Source: Bacteroidaceae bacterium
Lineage (GTDB): Bacteria; Bacteroidota; Bacteroidia; Bacteroidales; Bacteroidaceae
Assembly (NCBI GenBank): GCA_024398535.1
Contig: JAKSIY010000003.1
Coordinates: 1 to 50,811 of the forward strand
Direction: 5' to 3'
DNA: 50,811 nucleotides
The notes below the pieces were generated by a model. The model was not told the DNA's origin and did no database searches. It saw only the letters and a list, made by a program, of their open reading frames with translations. A program made the translations under genes and the position numbers. Shown here piece after piece: positions 26,445 to 36,081 of this stretch. Within the stretch, counting starts at the first letter, position 1, and each line of letters starts with the position of its first letter.

Positions 26445-28235
26445 ATGGCAGATTTAAAGAATGTAGCTCCTATTCAGGATTTTGACTGGGATGCTTATGA
26501 GAACGGAAACGCCCTGACTGGCAAGAGCAAGGAAGAGCTCCAGCAGGCTTATGACACAACACTTAACAAGGTAGCTGACAACGAGGTTGTCAATGGTACC
26601 GTAATCTCTATCAACAAGCGTGAGGTTATCGTTAACATCGGCTACAAGTCAGATGGTATCATCCCTGTAAGTGAGTTCCGTTACAACCCAGACCTGAAGA
26701 TCGGTGACGAGGTAGAGGTTTACATCGAGAACACCGAGAACAAGAAGGGCCAGCTGCTTCTTTCACATAAGAGAGCTCGTGCTGCACGTTCATGGGATCG
26801 CGTAAACGAGGCTCTTGAATCACAGGAAATCATCAAGGGATACATCAAGTGCCGCACAAAGGGTGGTATGATTGTAGATGTATTCGGCATTGAGGCCTTC
26901 CTGCCAGGTTCACAGATTGACGTCAAGCCTATCCGCGACTACGATGTATTCGTTGGCAAGACAATGGAGTTCAAGGTTGTAAAGATCAACCAGGAGTACC
27001 GCAACGTTGTTGTTTCTCACAAGGCTCTCATTGAAGAGGAGCTTGAGCAGCAGAAGAAGGAGATCATCGGTAAGCTTGAGAAGGGTCAGGTACTTGAGGG
27101 TACTGTTAAGAACATCACATCTTACGGTGTATTCATCGACCTTGGTGGTGTTGACGGTCTTATCCACATCACAGACCTCTCATGGGGCCGCGTAAGCGAT
27201 CCTAAGGAGATTGTTGAGCTCGACCAGAAGATCAACGTCGTTATCCTTGACTTTGACGATGAGAAGAAGCGCATCGCTCTTGGTCTGAAGCAGCTTACTC
27301 CACATCCATGGGATTCACTCGATGCTAACCTCAACGTTGGTGACAAGGTTAAGGGTAAGGTTGTCGTTATGGCTGACTATGGTGCATTCATTGAGATTGC
27401 TCCAGGTGTAGAGGGTCTGATCCACGTTTCAGAGATGTCTTGGAGCCAGCACCTGCGTTCTGCACAGGACTTCATCAAGGTTGGTGACGAGGTTGAGGCT
27501 GTTATCCTTACACTGGACCGCGACGAGCGCAAGATGTCACTTGGTATCAAGCAGCTCAAGCAGGATCCATGGGAGGGCATTGAGGCTAAGTACCCAGTTG
27601 GCTCAAAGCACACTGCTACCGTACGCAACTTCACTAACTTCGGTATCTTCGTAGAGATTGAGGAGGGTGTTGACGGTCTGATCCACATCAGCGACCTGAG
27701 CTGGACCAAGAAGGTTAAGCATCCATCAGAGTTCACACAGATTGGCGCTCCTATTGAGGTAGTTGTTCTTGAGATAGATAAGGACAACCGTCGTCTGAGC
27801 CTTGGTCACAAGCAGCTTGAGGAGAATCCTTGGGACAAGTACGAGGCAGTTTACACCGTTGACTCTATCCACGAGGGTAAGATCGTTGACATGATGGACA
27901 AGGGTGCAGTAATCTCTCTTGAGGCTGGCGTTGACGGCTTTGCTACTCCTAAGCATCTTGTAAAGGAGGACGGCTCACAGGCTCAGCAGGGCGAGACACT
28001 CCAGTTCAAGGTTATCGAGTTCAACAAGGATTCAAAGAGAATCATCCTTTCACACAGCCGTATCTTTGAGGATATCGCTAAGGCTGAGGCTAAGGCTGAG
28101 AAGAAGGCACGCAAGGCTGCAGCTCAGAAGGAGCCAAAGGAGAAGGAGCCACAGATCCAGAATCAGGCTGCTGCAACAACCCTTGGTGACATCGATGCAC
28201 TTGCTGCTCTGAAGAAGCAGCTTGAGGGCGAATAA
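26445..28235 (+). CDS. rpsA: 30S ribosomal protein S1
   Basis: The 596-residue protein contains six S1 (OB-fold) repeats. The two N-terminal ones are divergent (NGTVISINKREVIVNIGYK, and one ending GIEAFLPGSQID). The next three are typical (GVFIDLGGVDGLIHITDLSW, GAFIEIAPGVEGLIHVSEMS, GIFVEIEEGVDGLIHISDLS), and the sixth is weaker (GAVISLEAGVDGFATPKHL). A Lys/Ala/Glu-rich tail closes the chain. S1 binds mRNA and brings it to the 30S subunit. Codon use is strongly biased (AAG, GAG, GGT, GTT), as expected for high expression. It has its own promoter upstream and a good terminator downstream, so it is a single-gene unit. Confidence 0.97.
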   Translation: MADLKNVAPIQDFDWDAYENGNALTGKSKEELQQAYDTTLNKVADNEVVNGTVISINKREVIVNIGYKSDGIIPVSEFRYNPDLKIGDEVEVYIENTENKKGQLLLSHKRARAARSWDRVNEALESQEIIKGYIKCRTKGGMIVDVFGIEAFLPGSQIDVKPIRDYDVFVGKTMEFKVVKINQEYRNVVVSHKALIEEELEQQKKEIIGKLEKGQVLEGTVKNITSYGVFIDLGGVDGLIHITDLSWGRVSDPKEIVELDQKINVVILDFDDEKKRIALGLKQLTPHPWDSLDANLNVGDKVKGKVVVMADYGAFIEIAPGVEGLIHVSEMSWSQHLRSAQDFIKVGDEVEAVILTLDRDERKMSLGIKQLKQDPWEGIEAKYPVGSKHTATVRNFTNFGIFVEIEEGVDGLIHISDLSWTKKVKHPSEFTQIGAPIEVVVLEIDKDNRRLSLGHKQLEENPWDKYEAVYTVDSIHEGKIVDMMDKGAVISLEAGVDGFATPKHLVKEDGSQAQQGETLQFKVIEFNKDSKRIILSHSRIFEDIAKAEAKAEKKARKAAAQKEPKEKEPQIQNQAAATTLGDIDALAALKKQLEGE

Positions 28236-28263
28236 TCTATAACACACAATAGATTTTCAGTCT

Positions 28264-28296
28264 GAAGGGCCGGAGCAATTCCGGTCCTTCTTTTTT
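28264..28296 (+). terminator. Rho-independent terminator after rpsA
   Basis: GAAGGGCCGGA (28264-28274) pairs with TCCGGTCCTTC (28280-28290) in an 11-bp stem with one G-U pair and a 5-base loop, followed by six T residues (28291-28296). Confidence 0.85.
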
Positions 28297-28298
28297 AT

Positions 28299-28306
28299 TA
28301 CCTTTG
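28299..28306 (+). promoter_or_regulatory. -7 promoter element for rnz
   Basis: TACCTTTG matches TAnnTTTG and begins 3 bases after the rpsA terminator T-run. Predicted initiation near 28313 makes the inner ATG at 28336 the better start for the RNase Z gene. Confidence 0.55.
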
Positions 28307-28335
28307 CAGCAGAAGTCATGCAGGAAGACATAGAG

Positions 28336-29250
28336 ATGGAAAAGTTTCAGATTACAATCCTGGGATGCGGCTCTGCCACCCCAAGCCCCAAGCACTACAC
28401 ATCATCGCAGATAGTAAACATCCGTGAGAAACTCTTCATGATTGACTGCGGCGAGGGCACGCAGATACAGCTGCGCCGCTCAAAGGTGGCATTTGCCAGA
28501 ATCAATCACATATTCATTTCACACCTGCATGGAGACCACTGCTTTGGACTGTTGGGAATGGTCTCCTCATTCGGGCTCATGGGACGCACTGCCCCACTCT
28601 TCATACACGCTCCCAAAGAGATGGAACCGTTGCTGGCCCAGGAACTGGAGTTCTACTGCAACAGACTTGAGTACCAGATAACCTTTCAGGGATTTGATCC
28701 ATTTGCAAAGGAGATAATATATGAAGACCGCTCCCTGACCGTTGAGACAATTCCGCTGAAGCACGGTATTCCATGTGCCGGTTTCCTGTTCAGGGAGAAG
28801 CCCCTGGCTGACCACCTGGACCGTGAGATGGCAGACTTCTACAAGGTTCCACAATGGGACTACAACAGGATAAAGGATGGCGGAGACTTTGTAACAGAAG
28901 ACGGAACGGTAATTCCGCACAGCCGCCTTACAAAGCCGGCAGGTCCTACGCGCAGCTATGCCTACTGCTGTGACACGGCATACAACCCAAAGATGTTTGA
29001 CCAGATAAAGGGAGTGAGTGCCATCTATCATGACAGCACATACATGGAGACAGAGCTGGTGCAGGCACAGAAATACCTGCATTCAACAGCAGCGCAGGCA
29101 GCAAAGACTGCAGCAGAAGTAAATGCAGGTAAACTTATTCTGGGACATTTCTCTGCCCGTTATCTGAACGAGCAGCCTATCCTTGCAGAAGCAAAGGAGA
29201 CATTCAGCAACTCAATCCTTGCAAAAGAAGGAATGGAGATTGACATTTAA
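28336..29250 (+). CDS. rnz: Ribonuclease Z
   Basis: This 304-residue metallo-beta-lactamase fold protein opens with FQITILGCGSATPSPKHYTS and has the metal-binding HLHGDH motif (ISHLHGDHCFGL near residue 65), a substrate-recognition arm region and later metal ligands in CCDTAYNP and LGHFSARY. RNase Z cuts the 3' trailer of tRNA precursors; length and motif order are typical of the bacterial short form. Start 28336 is preferred over 28318 because the promoter leaves almost no leader for the latter. It converges on mazG and the two coding frames overlap by 4 bases at their ends, with no terminator between. Confidence 0.93.
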   Translation: MEKFQITILGCGSATPSPKHYTSSQIVNIREKLFMIDCGEGTQIQLRRSKVAFARINHIFISHLHGDHCFGLLGMVSSFGLMGRTAPLFIHAPKEMEPLLAQELEFYCNRLEYQITFQGFDPFAKEIIYEDRSLTVETIPLKHGIPCAGFLFREKPLADHLDREMADFYKVPQWDYNRIKDGGDFVTEDGTVIPHSRLTKPAGPTRSYAYCCDTAYNPKMFDQIKGVSAIYHDSTYMETELVQAQKYLHSTAAQAAKTAAEVNAGKLILGHFSARYLNEQPILAEAKETFSNSILAKEGMEIDI

Positions 29251-30038
29251 CCCTGTCTCTCTTCCTTTTTTGCCTCATTCCAGAGAGCATCCATCTCTTC
29301 AAGCGACAGTTCCTTAAGTTGGCGTCCCTGGCTTATTGCACCCTCTTCCACATGGTTGAAGCGGCTTATGAACTTGCGGTTCGTACGCTCAAGGGCATTG
29401 TCTGGATGAATGTCATACTTTCGGGCTACATTGATGACAGAGAAGAGCAGATCACCAAGTTATGCCTCTGCAGCATCGACATTACCGGACTGAAGCTCTG
29501 CCTTGAGTTCCGAGAGTTCCTCAGGAACCTTGTCAAGGGCCCCTTCTGGAGTATCCCAGTCAAAGCCCACGTGAGCAGCCTTTTCCTGGATGCGGAAGGC
29601 TTTGATTAGTGACGGAAGGGCATCGGGCACACCGGCCAGGACACGCTTGTTGCCGCCCTTCTCCTTGAGCTTGAGCTGTTCCCAGTTATCAAGAACCTTG
29701 TTGGCACTGTCTGCCTGGACGTTCCCATAAATATGCGGGTGACGATATATCAGCTTGTCACACAGGCGGTCACAGACATCCTTTATGTCAAACTGCTGTT
29801 TCTCAGAGCCTATCTTGGCGTAGAATGCCACGTGAAGCAGCAAATCACCCAGCTCCTTGCAGATATTGTCCGTGTCATCCTTTATCAGGGCATCGCACAG
29901 TTCAAAGGTCTCTTCTATTGTATTCTGACGCAGGGACTCATTTGTCTGTACTCTGTCCCACGGACATTTCACCCTCAATTCGTCAAGTATGTCAAGCATA
30001 CGGCCAAAAGCCGCCATCTGTTCCTCTCTTGTATGCAT
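29247..30038 (-). pseudogene. mazG: mazG NTP pyrophosphohydrolase interrupted by an in-frame TAA
   Basis: From the ATG at 30038 the frame encodes a typical MazG N-terminal domain (CPWDRVQTNESLRQNTIEET, ELGDLLLHVAFYA, RHPHIYGNV) and the start of the second domain. It then hits TAA at 29460-29462 (codon 193). The same frame continues after the stop for 70 codons (LGDLLFSVINVARKY, then NRKFISRFNHVEE and a LEEMDALWNEAKK end) to a natural TAA at 29247, giving 263 residues, the usual length. The stop replaces the Glu (GAA) of the E-L-G-D motif of the catalytic C-terminal domain. MazG hydrolyses (d)NTPs to monophosphates. A one-base change or sequence error explains it; truncated protein is probably inactive. 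The upstream frame to 30059 runs into the promoter. Confidence 0.85.
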
Positions 30039-30056
30039 ATTTAAACAGTTTGGGAG

Positions 30057-30064
30057 CAAAAATA
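30057..30064 (-). promoter_or_regulatory. -7 promoter element for mazG
   Basis: The minus strand reads TATTTTTG (TAnnTTTG). A start near 30050 gives a leader of about 12 bases to the ATG at 30038. It forms a divergent pair with the valS element at 30080-30087, which has the identical octamer. Confidence 0.55.
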
Positions 30065-30079
30065 GTCATAAAAAAAGAG

Positions 30080-30087
30080 TATTTTTG
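30080..30087 (+). promoter_or_regulatory. -7 promoter element for valS
   Basis: TATTTTTG matches TAnnTTTG. Predicted initiation near 30094 leaves about 23 bases before the valS ATG at 30117. No T-box or other leader structure fits in this short leader. Confidence 0.55.
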
Positions 30088-30116
30088 CACTGATTTATAG
30101 AAATGTCCCAAAGAAT

Positions 30117-32864
30117 ATGGAATTAGCAAGCAAATACAATCCCACAGACATAGAGGGAAAGTGGTATCAGTACTGGGTTGACAACAAACTGTTCCACTCA
30201 CAGCCGGATGGCCGTGAGCCTTACACAATTGTCATTCCACCACCAAACGTGACAGGTGTGCTCCACATGGGCCACATGCTGAACAACACCATCCAGGACA
30301 TCCTGATCCGCAAGGCACGCCTTGACGGAAAGAACGCCTGCTGGGTGCCGGGTACTGACCACGCATCGATTGCAACTGAAGCAAAGGTTGTAAACAAGCT
30401 TGCTGCCCAGGGCATCAAGAAACGTGACCTGACCCGCGAGGAGTTCCTAAAACACGCATGGGACTGGACTGACGAGCACGGTGGCATCATTCTGAAGCAG
30501 CTGCGTCGTCTTGGTGCCAGCTGTGACTGGGACCGCACTGCCTTCACAATGGACGGCCCACGCAGCGAGTCGGTCCTGAAGGTATTCGTTGACCTGTATG
30601 AGAAGGGCCTCATTTACCGTGGCCTAAGAATGGTGAACTGGGACCCTAAGGCCCAGACCGTTCTCTCTACAGAAGAGGTAATTTACCGAGAGGAGAAGTC
30701 AAAGCTCTACTACCTGCGTTACTACGTAGCCGATGCAGACGTGAACCCGGTACAGCCAACCGGCCAGGAGGGTGAAATTCTTCACAAGGATGCACGTGGC
30801 TACTACGCAGTGGTTGCAACCACACGTCCTGAGACTATCATGGGCGATACTGCAATGTGCGTCAACCCTAAGGACCCAAAGAACCAGTGGCTGCGCGGCC
30901 ACAAGGTCATTGTGCCTCTGGTAAACCGCGTCATCCCGGTAATTGAGGACCGCTATGTTGACATTGAGTTCGGTACCGGCTGTCTTAAGGTAACTCCTGC
31001 ACATGACGTAAACGACTACGCCCTTGGAAAGACTCATAACCTTGAGACCATAGACATATTCAATCCGGACGGTACAATCTCTGAGGCTGCCGGCATGTAC
31101 GTAGGCCAGGACCGCATGGATGTACGCAAGCAGATTGCACTTGACCTGCAGGCTGCTGACCTGCTTGAGAAGATTGAGGATTACGACAACAAGGTAGGCT
31201 ACTCTGAGCGCAATCAGGACACTGCAGTAGAGCCTAGGCTGTGCAAGCAGTGGTTCCTTTCAATGAAGCACATGGCAGACATTGCACTGCCACCTGTACT
31301 TGAGGGAAAGATCAAATTCTACCCGACCAAGTACGTGACCACATACCGCAACTGGCTTGAGAACATCCAGGACTGGTGCATCAGCCGTCAGCTCTGGTGG
31401 GGTCACCGCATCCCGGCATATTTCCTGCCTGTAGCAGAGGGTCAGGAAGAGAAGTTCGTAGTTGCCCTGACCGCTGAAGAGGCTCTTGAGAAGGCACACC
31501 GCATTGCCGGCTATGAGAATCTGACCATTGACCAGTTGTCACATGACGAGGACGCTCTGGATACATGGTTCTCATCATGGCTGTGGCCTGTATCGCTCTT
31601 TGACGGAATCAACAACCCTGGCAATGAGGAAATCAAGTACTACTACCCTACCGCTGACCTTGTAACCGGTCCGGACATCATCTTCTTCTGGGTAGCCCGC
31701 ATGATTATGGCTGGTGAAGAGTACATGAAGGACGTTCCATTCCGCAATGTATATTTCACAGGCATCGTGCGTGACAATCTGGGCCGCAAGATGTCAAAGT
31801 CACTCGGAAACTCTCCTGACCCTATAGGCCTGATTGAAAAGTACGGTGCCGACGGCGTGCGCATGGGTATGCTTCTGTCAGCTCCTGCCGGCAACGACAT
31901 TCTCTTTGACGAGAGCCTGTGCCAGCAGGGTGCAGCATTCTGCAACAAGATCTGGAACGCATTCCGTCTGGTCAAGGGCTGGACTGTAGATGAGAATCTT
32001 GCCCAGCCGGAATCAAACAGAAAGACAATTTCATGGATGCAGGCCCAGATCAGGACCGTAATGGCTGAGATCAATGACCTGTACAGCAAATATCGTCTGA
32101 ATGAGGCCCTGATGGCTGCATTCAAGCTCTTCACCGACGAGTTCTCAGGCTGGTATCTTGAGATGATCAAGCCGGACTATGACCGTGAGAAGAACTGCGC
32201 GATGCCTATTGACAAGGCTACATACCAGGCTACTCTTGAGTTCTTTGAGCAGCTCATGAAGATTATCCACCCATTCATGCCGTTCATCACTGAGGAGCTT
32301 TACCAGAACATTGCCCCAAGAAAGGACGGAGAGAGCATCATGGTCAGCACAATGAAGCTTGACGCTCCGACTGAAGACGATGCCCGCATCATTGCCCAGT
32401 ATGAAGAGGCCAAGCAGATCATCTCTGGCGTTCGTGCAATCCGTCAGAGCAAGAACATAGCCCAGCGAGAGCCGCTGACACTTGAGGTTGTCCTTCAGGA
32501 TGCCGATGCCCGCAACGTCACCAAGTGCCCTGCCCTGGGTCCAGTCATCAAGAAGATGGCCGGCCTGCAGGAGATTCTGTACGTACAGCAGAAGTCCGAT
32601 GCCACATCGTCATTCATGATAGGCACCACCGAGTATGCCGTACAGATGGGCAACTTCATTGACGGAGAGGCAGAAATGGCCAAGATGAAGGCAGAGCTTG
32701 CTCACCTTGAGGGCTTCCTGAAGGGCGTAATGGCCAAGCTCAGCAACCAGAAGTTTGTGGAGCACGCTCCTGAGGCAGTTGTTGCACTTGAGCGCAAGAA
32801 GCAGTCCGATGCCGAGCAGAAGATTGCTACCATCAAGGAGAACATGGCTAAACTCAGCAAGTAA
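30117..32864 (+). CDS. valS: Valyl-tRNA synthetase
   Basis: The 915-residue protein is a complete class I synthetase: [20 protein letters not shown] near residues 41-60 includes the HIGH signature (HMGH), the CP1 editing domain spans roughly 200-370 ([19 protein letters not shown]), and [15 protein letters not shown] near 558 gives the KMSKS loop. An anticodon-binding domain (about 620-780) and a C-terminal coiled-coil with alternating Lys/Glu (about 850-915) complete the ValRS layout. It charges tRNA-Val with valine in the cytoplasm. The downstream membrane/coiled-coil gene starts 9 bases later, so the two are likely co-transcribed. Confidence 0.97.
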   Translation: MELASKYNPTDIEGKWYQYWVDNKLFHSQPDGREPYTIVIPPPNVTGVLHMGHMLNNTIQDILIRKARLDGKNACWVPGTDHASIATEAKVVNKLAAQGIKKRDLTREEFLKHAWDWTDEHGGIILKQLRRLGASCDWDRTAFTMDGPRSESVLKVFVDLYEKGLIYRGLRMVNWDPKAQTVLSTEEVIYREEKSKLYYLRYYVADADVNPVQPTGQEGEILHKDARGYYAVVATTRPETIMGDTAMCVNPKDPKNQWLRGHKVIVPLVNRVIPVIEDRYVDIEFGTGCLKVTPAHDVNDYALGKTHNLETIDIFNPDGTISEAAGMYVGQDRMDVRKQIALDLQAADLLEKIEDYDNKVGYSERNQDTAVEPRLCKQWFLSMKHMADIALPPVLEGKIKFYPTKYVTTYRNWLENIQDWCISRQLWWGHRIPAYFLPVAEGQEEKFVVALTAEEALEKAHRIAGYENLTIDQLSHDEDALDTWFSSWLWPVSLFDGINNPGNEEIKYYYPTADLVTGPDIIFFWVARMIMAGEEYMKDVPFRNVYFTGIVRDNLGRKMSKSLGNSPDPIGLIEKYGADGVRMGMLLSAPAGNDILFDESLCQQGAAFCNKIWNAFRLVKGWTVDENLAQPESNRKTISWMQAQIRTVMAEINDLYSKYRLNEALMAAFKLFTDEFSGWYLEMIKPDYDREKNCAMPIDKATYQATLEFFEQLMKIIHPFMPFITEELYQNIAPRKDGESIMVSTMKLDAPTEDDARIIAQYEEAKQIISGVRAIRQSKNIAQREPLTLEVVLQDADARNVTKCPALGPVIKKMAGLQEILYVQQKSDATSSFMIGTTEYAVQMGNFIDGEAEMAKMKAELAHLEGFLKGVMAKLSNQKFVEHAPEAVVALERKKQSDAEQKIATIKENMAKLSK

Positions 32865-32873
32865 CAGTAAACT

Positions 32874-33755
32874 ATGGAGGAAAAGAACAATTCCAGGGCA
32901 CTGATAGGTGCAATTGCAGTCATAGCAGTGATTGCAATTGCCATGGCTGCTCTTTTCTTTAAGCAGAAGGCAGAGAACAATGACATGCTGCAGCTGTTTG
33001 AGATTGAGAAGGAAGAGATGGAGAACGAGTACTCAGGCTACGCAGTACAGTATGACGAGCTTCGTGTCCAGATCTCAAACGACTCACTCATACACCAGCT
33101 TGAGAGAGAAAAACTGCGTACCCAGCAGTTGCTTGAAGAGCTGCGTCAGACTAAGGCATCGAACGCCGCAGAGATTACCCGACTCAAGAAGGAGCTTGCA
33201 ACCGTACGTGCAGTGATGCGCACCTACATTGCCCAGATTGATTCACTTGACCAGCTGAACAAGAAGCTGACCCAGGAGAATACCCAGGTTCGCCAGCAGT
33301 ACCGTGAGGCTACCAGGAACATAGACAAGCTGACCCAAGAGAAGGAAGAGGCTGAGCAGAAGGTCGCACTGGCATCGCAGCTTGACGCAGTCGGCATAGT
33401 AGTCAGTCCGCTCAACAAGCGTGGCAAATCAGAGAATAAGGTAAAGAACGTGACACAAATTGCCGTCAACTTTACCCTTGCAAAGAATATTACAACAAAG
33501 ACTGGTGAAAAGACTGTTTATATAAGAATCATGAAACCGGACGGTGACATCCTTACAAAAGATGCCAGCGCCACATTCCCTTATGAGAACACCGCCCTTA
33601 CCTACTCAATGAAGAAGTACATTGAATATTCCGGTGAGCAGCAGCAGGTTACCATGTACTGGGATGTAGAGGAATTCCTCTATGCCGGAGAGTACGGAGC
33701 ATACATCTTCGTTGACGGCGTCATGATTGGCGAACAGAGTTTCACCCTTAACTGA
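32874..33755 (+). CDS. Membrane-anchored coiled-coil protein of unknown function
   Basis: The 293-residue protein has a single N-terminal TM segment (about 9-29, rich in Ile/Ala), then a long heptad-type region rich in Glu, Lys, Gln and Leu (about 35-170), and a C-terminal beta-rich domain (about 185-293) with KTVYIRIMKPDGDIL and GEYGAYIFVDGVMIGEQSF. The topology suggests an inner-membrane anchor with the remainder in the periplasm. I recognise it only as a conserved Bacteroidetes type without a named role. It lies between valS (9 bases) and the DEAD-box helicase gene (3 bases), so it is probably one operon with them. Confidence 0.8.
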   Translation: MEEKNNSRALIGAIAVIAVIAIAMAALFFKQKAENNDMLQLFEIEKEEMENEYSGYAVQYDELRVQISNDSLIHQLEREKLRTQQLLEELRQTKASNAAEITRLKKELATVRAVMRTYIAQIDSLDQLNKKLTQENTQVRQQYREATRNIDKLTQEKEEAEQKVALASQLDAVGIVVSPLNKRGKSENKVKNVTQIAVNFTLAKNITTKTGEKTVYIRIMKPDGDILTKDASATFPYENTALTYSMKKYIEYSGEQQQVTMYWDVEEFLYAGEYGAYIFVDGVMIGEQSFTLN

Positions 33756-33758
33756 TAG

Positions 33759-35783
33759 ATGAAGACATTTGAAGAACTTGGCATCTGCGGGCCAATCCTG
33801 CGCGCCATTGAAGAACTGGGCTTTAGATTGCCTATGCCCGTACAGGAGGAGTGCATCCCCTACCTGCTTGAGAACAAAGGCGATGTTGTAGCCCTGGCAC
33901 AGACAGGAACCGGCAAGACCGCAGCATACGGCCTGCCGTCAATCCAGCTTACAGACGTTGAGAATCCAAACCCGCAGGTGCTCATTCTGAGCCCTACCCG
34001 CGAGCTCTGCCTTCAGATTTCAACCGACCTGACAGATTTCTCAAAATACATTGATGGCCTGCGCATTATACCAATGTACGGAGGCACTTCAATTGAGAAC
34101 CAGATACGCAATTTCCGACGCGGTGCGCACATCATTGTAGCAACTCCAGGACGTCTGCTTGACCTTATGGAGCGCGGTGTCGTAAAGTTGGACACAGTCA
34201 GCACCTTCATACTTGATGAGGCTGACGAGATGCTCAACATGGGCTTCCAGGAGGACCTTGATGCCATTGCCGCAGCAGTTCCTGAAGACCGCCGCACCAT
34301 GATGTTCTCTGCAACCATGAGCAAAGAGATTGCCAAAATATCGCAGAAGTATCTGACCGATGCCCATGAAATCCAGATTGGAACCCGCAATGAGGGAGCC
34401 CAGAACGTGAACCACGTTTACTACATGGTACATGCAAAGGACCGTTATCTGGCACTCAAGCGCATCGTGGATTACTACCCCAGCATCTATGCTATCATCT
34501 TCTGCCGCACCCGTCTTGAGACGCAAGAGGTTGCAGACATGCTCATTGCAGACGGCTACAACGCAGAGCCACTGCATGGCGAACTGTCACAGGCTGCACG
34601 TGACCTGACCATGAACAAGTTCCGTCGCCGTCAGTTGCAGATGCTGGTTGCCACCGATGTCGCTGCACGCGGCATTGACGTTGACGACCTGACACACGTC
34701 ATCAACTACGGTCTGCCTGACGACACAGAGAACTATACCCACCGCAGTGGCCGTACCGGTCGTGCAGGAAAGACCGGCACATCAATCTCAATCCTCAACC
34801 TAAGGGAGAAGTACAAGATCCGCGTCATAGAGAAGGCCATAGGCAAGAAATTCACCCTTGGAGAGATGCCTACCGGAGAGCAGATCTGTGAAAAGCAGCT
34901 CTACAAGGTAATGGATGACTTTGAGCGCATCCTGGTTGACGAGGAGCAGACTGCGCCATTCCTTCCGGACATACTGCGCAAGCTTGACTGGCTTGACAAG
35001 GAAGACATCATAAAGCGCCTCATAACCCGTGAGTTCGGCCGCTTCATGACATACTACAGCAATGCGCCCGAGCTTCAGGACATAAGCACAGACACTTCAA
35101 AGAAGGATGCTGATGCCCGCAAGAGTGAGAAGCGCAAGGCCCAGAACGGCTACGTACGCCTGTTCATCAACGTCGGCAAGAAAGATGAAATCCAGCCAAT
35201 CCACATCATGGACATGATCAACAAACGCTCACACGGAGAGCGCGTTGACATTGGCCGCATAGACCTTATGAGCAGTTTTTCATTCTTTGAGGTGCCGGAA
35301 GACAGCGTTGAGCGAATCATGGACATTCTGGCCAATGCCAAGTTCCGCGGCCGCCAGATTACCGTAGAGCGCGCCAATGAGAATGACAATGCCCGCTCAA
35401 AGAGCAAGCCAAGGAGAGAGTCCGCTGACCAGTTTGAGGAGCGCAAGCCTAAAGAGGAAAGAGAACCTAGACAGGAAAGAGCTCCACGACAGGAGCGCAA
35501 GCCAAGAGAGGAACGTGCCCCAAAACAGGAGCGCAAGCCTAAGGAGGAGCGTGCTCCTAAACAGGAGCGTAGGTCGTGGACCAATGACATCAAGGCTGAG
35601 CGTAAACCTAAGAAAGAGGACCGCCGCCGTGAGGATAAGCGCCACGCCCCTAGCCGTGCGCCACAGGTCTATAACCCAGACAGAGACTATGTAGTTGATG
35701 AAGACTGGCGTCAGTTCTTTGACTTTGATTCAAGGGACACATTCAAATCTTCAGGAAAGAAAAACAAGAAGAACCGCCGATGA
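33759..35783 (+). CDS. DEAD-box RNA helicase (CsdA/DeaD-like)
   Basis: The 674-residue protein contains the helicase motifs in order: Q-motif near PMPVQEECIPYLL, AQTGTGKT (about 46-53), PTRELCLQ, TPGRLLDL, DEADEMLNMGF (about 153), SATMS, ARGIDVDD and HRSGRTGRAG. A DbpA-type RNA-binding domain follows (about 465-540: VRLFINVGKKDEI, MINKRSHGERVDIGRIDL). The last 130 residues are a low-complexity basic tail with repeated E-R-x-P-(R/K) units, presumably an RNA-interaction tail. Such enzymes unwind RNA in ribosome assembly, RNA decay and cold adaptation. Its stop overlaps the next small membrane gene by 4 bases. Confidence 0.93.
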   Translation: MKTFEELGICGPILRAIEELGFRLPMPVQEECIPYLLENKGDVVALAQTGTGKTAAYGLPSIQLTDVENPNPQVLILSPTRELCLQISTDLTDFSKYIDGLRIIPMYGGTSIENQIRNFRRGAHIIVATPGRLLDLMERGVVKLDTVSTFILDEADEMLNMGFQEDLDAIAAAVPEDRRTMMFSATMSKEIAKISQKYLTDAHEIQIGTRNEGAQNVNHVYYMVHAKDRYLALKRIVDYYPSIYAIIFCRTRLETQEVADMLIADGYNAEPLHGELSQAARDLTMNKFRRRQLQMLVATDVAARGIDVDDLTHVINYGLPDDTENYTHRSGRTGRAGKTGTSISILNLREKYKIRVIEKAIGKKFTLGEMPTGEQICEKQLYKVMDDFERILVDEEQTAPFLPDILRKLDWLDKEDIIKRLITREFGRFMTYYSNAPELQDISTDTSKKDADARKSEKRKAQNGYVRLFINVGKKDEIQPIHIMDMINKRSHGERVDIGRIDLMSSFSFFEVPEDSVERIMDILANAKFRGRQITVERANENDNARSKSKPRRESADQFEERKPKEEREPRQERAPRQERKPREERAPKQERKPKEERAPKQERRSWTNDIKAERKPKKEDRRREDKRHAPSRAPQVYNPDRDYVVDEDWRQFFDFDSRDTFKSSGKKNKKNRR

Positions 35784-36049
35784 CATTACCTATTTTAATT
35801 GGAGGAGCCCTCACAGGCTCATTTGTAGCTGCACTTGTTGGTCTTGTGGGTGCGCGCAGGCGCATCGGCTTTGGCTGGGCATTCCTGCTCTCCGTCATCT
35901 TTACACCTCTGATAGGACTCATCGTTGCACTGCTGTCAGATCCGCTCCCTGCCGGAGAGCGCAGATTCGGCTGCCTTGGCACCGCCCTGGGCCTGCTCTC
36001 ATTTGTCATTATTTTTGCCATCATTCTGCTTATCATGATGGCTCTGTAG
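35780..36049 (+). CDS. Small membrane protein
   Basis: The 89-residue protein overlaps the helicase stop by 4 bases (ATGA). It has an N-terminal hydrophobic Gly/Ala-rich segment (5-23), a short basic turn GARRRIG, a second hydrophobic segment (about 30-52) and a very hydrophobic C-terminal helix (about 69-89). It looks like a compact three-helix inner-membrane protein. I recognise no family. The coupling to a helicase gene is the only context clue and may reflect shared expression rather than shared function. Confidence 0.75.
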   Translation: MTLPILIGGALTGSFVAALVGLVGARRRIGFGWAFLLSVIFTPLIGLIVALLSDPLPAGERRFGCLGTALGLLSFVIIFAIILLIMMAL

Positions 36050-36081
36050 TCATTTGCGCTATCAAACTAAAAACAAGCAAC

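Noticed and set aside
28567-29082. 171-codon minus-strand open frame inside rnz
   Set aside because: RNase Z motifs are present on the plus strand throughout this interval.
29460-29462. Possible recoding of TAA as sense in this organism
   Set aside because: TAA ends many intact genes in the window (for example rpsA, rnz, mrp and valS), so a changed genetic code is excluded.
33759-35783. Frameshift or assembly artefact in the repetitive helicase tail
   Set aside because: The E-R-x-P repeats stay in frame to a stop that overlaps the next gene by the usual ATGA, so the tail looks genuine.
35695-36081. 129-codon in-frame extension upstream of the DUF4419 gene
   Set aside because: It lies wholly over the helicase tail and the small membrane gene, has Cys/His/Arg-rich composition unlike a real domain, and the signal peptide begins at 36082.
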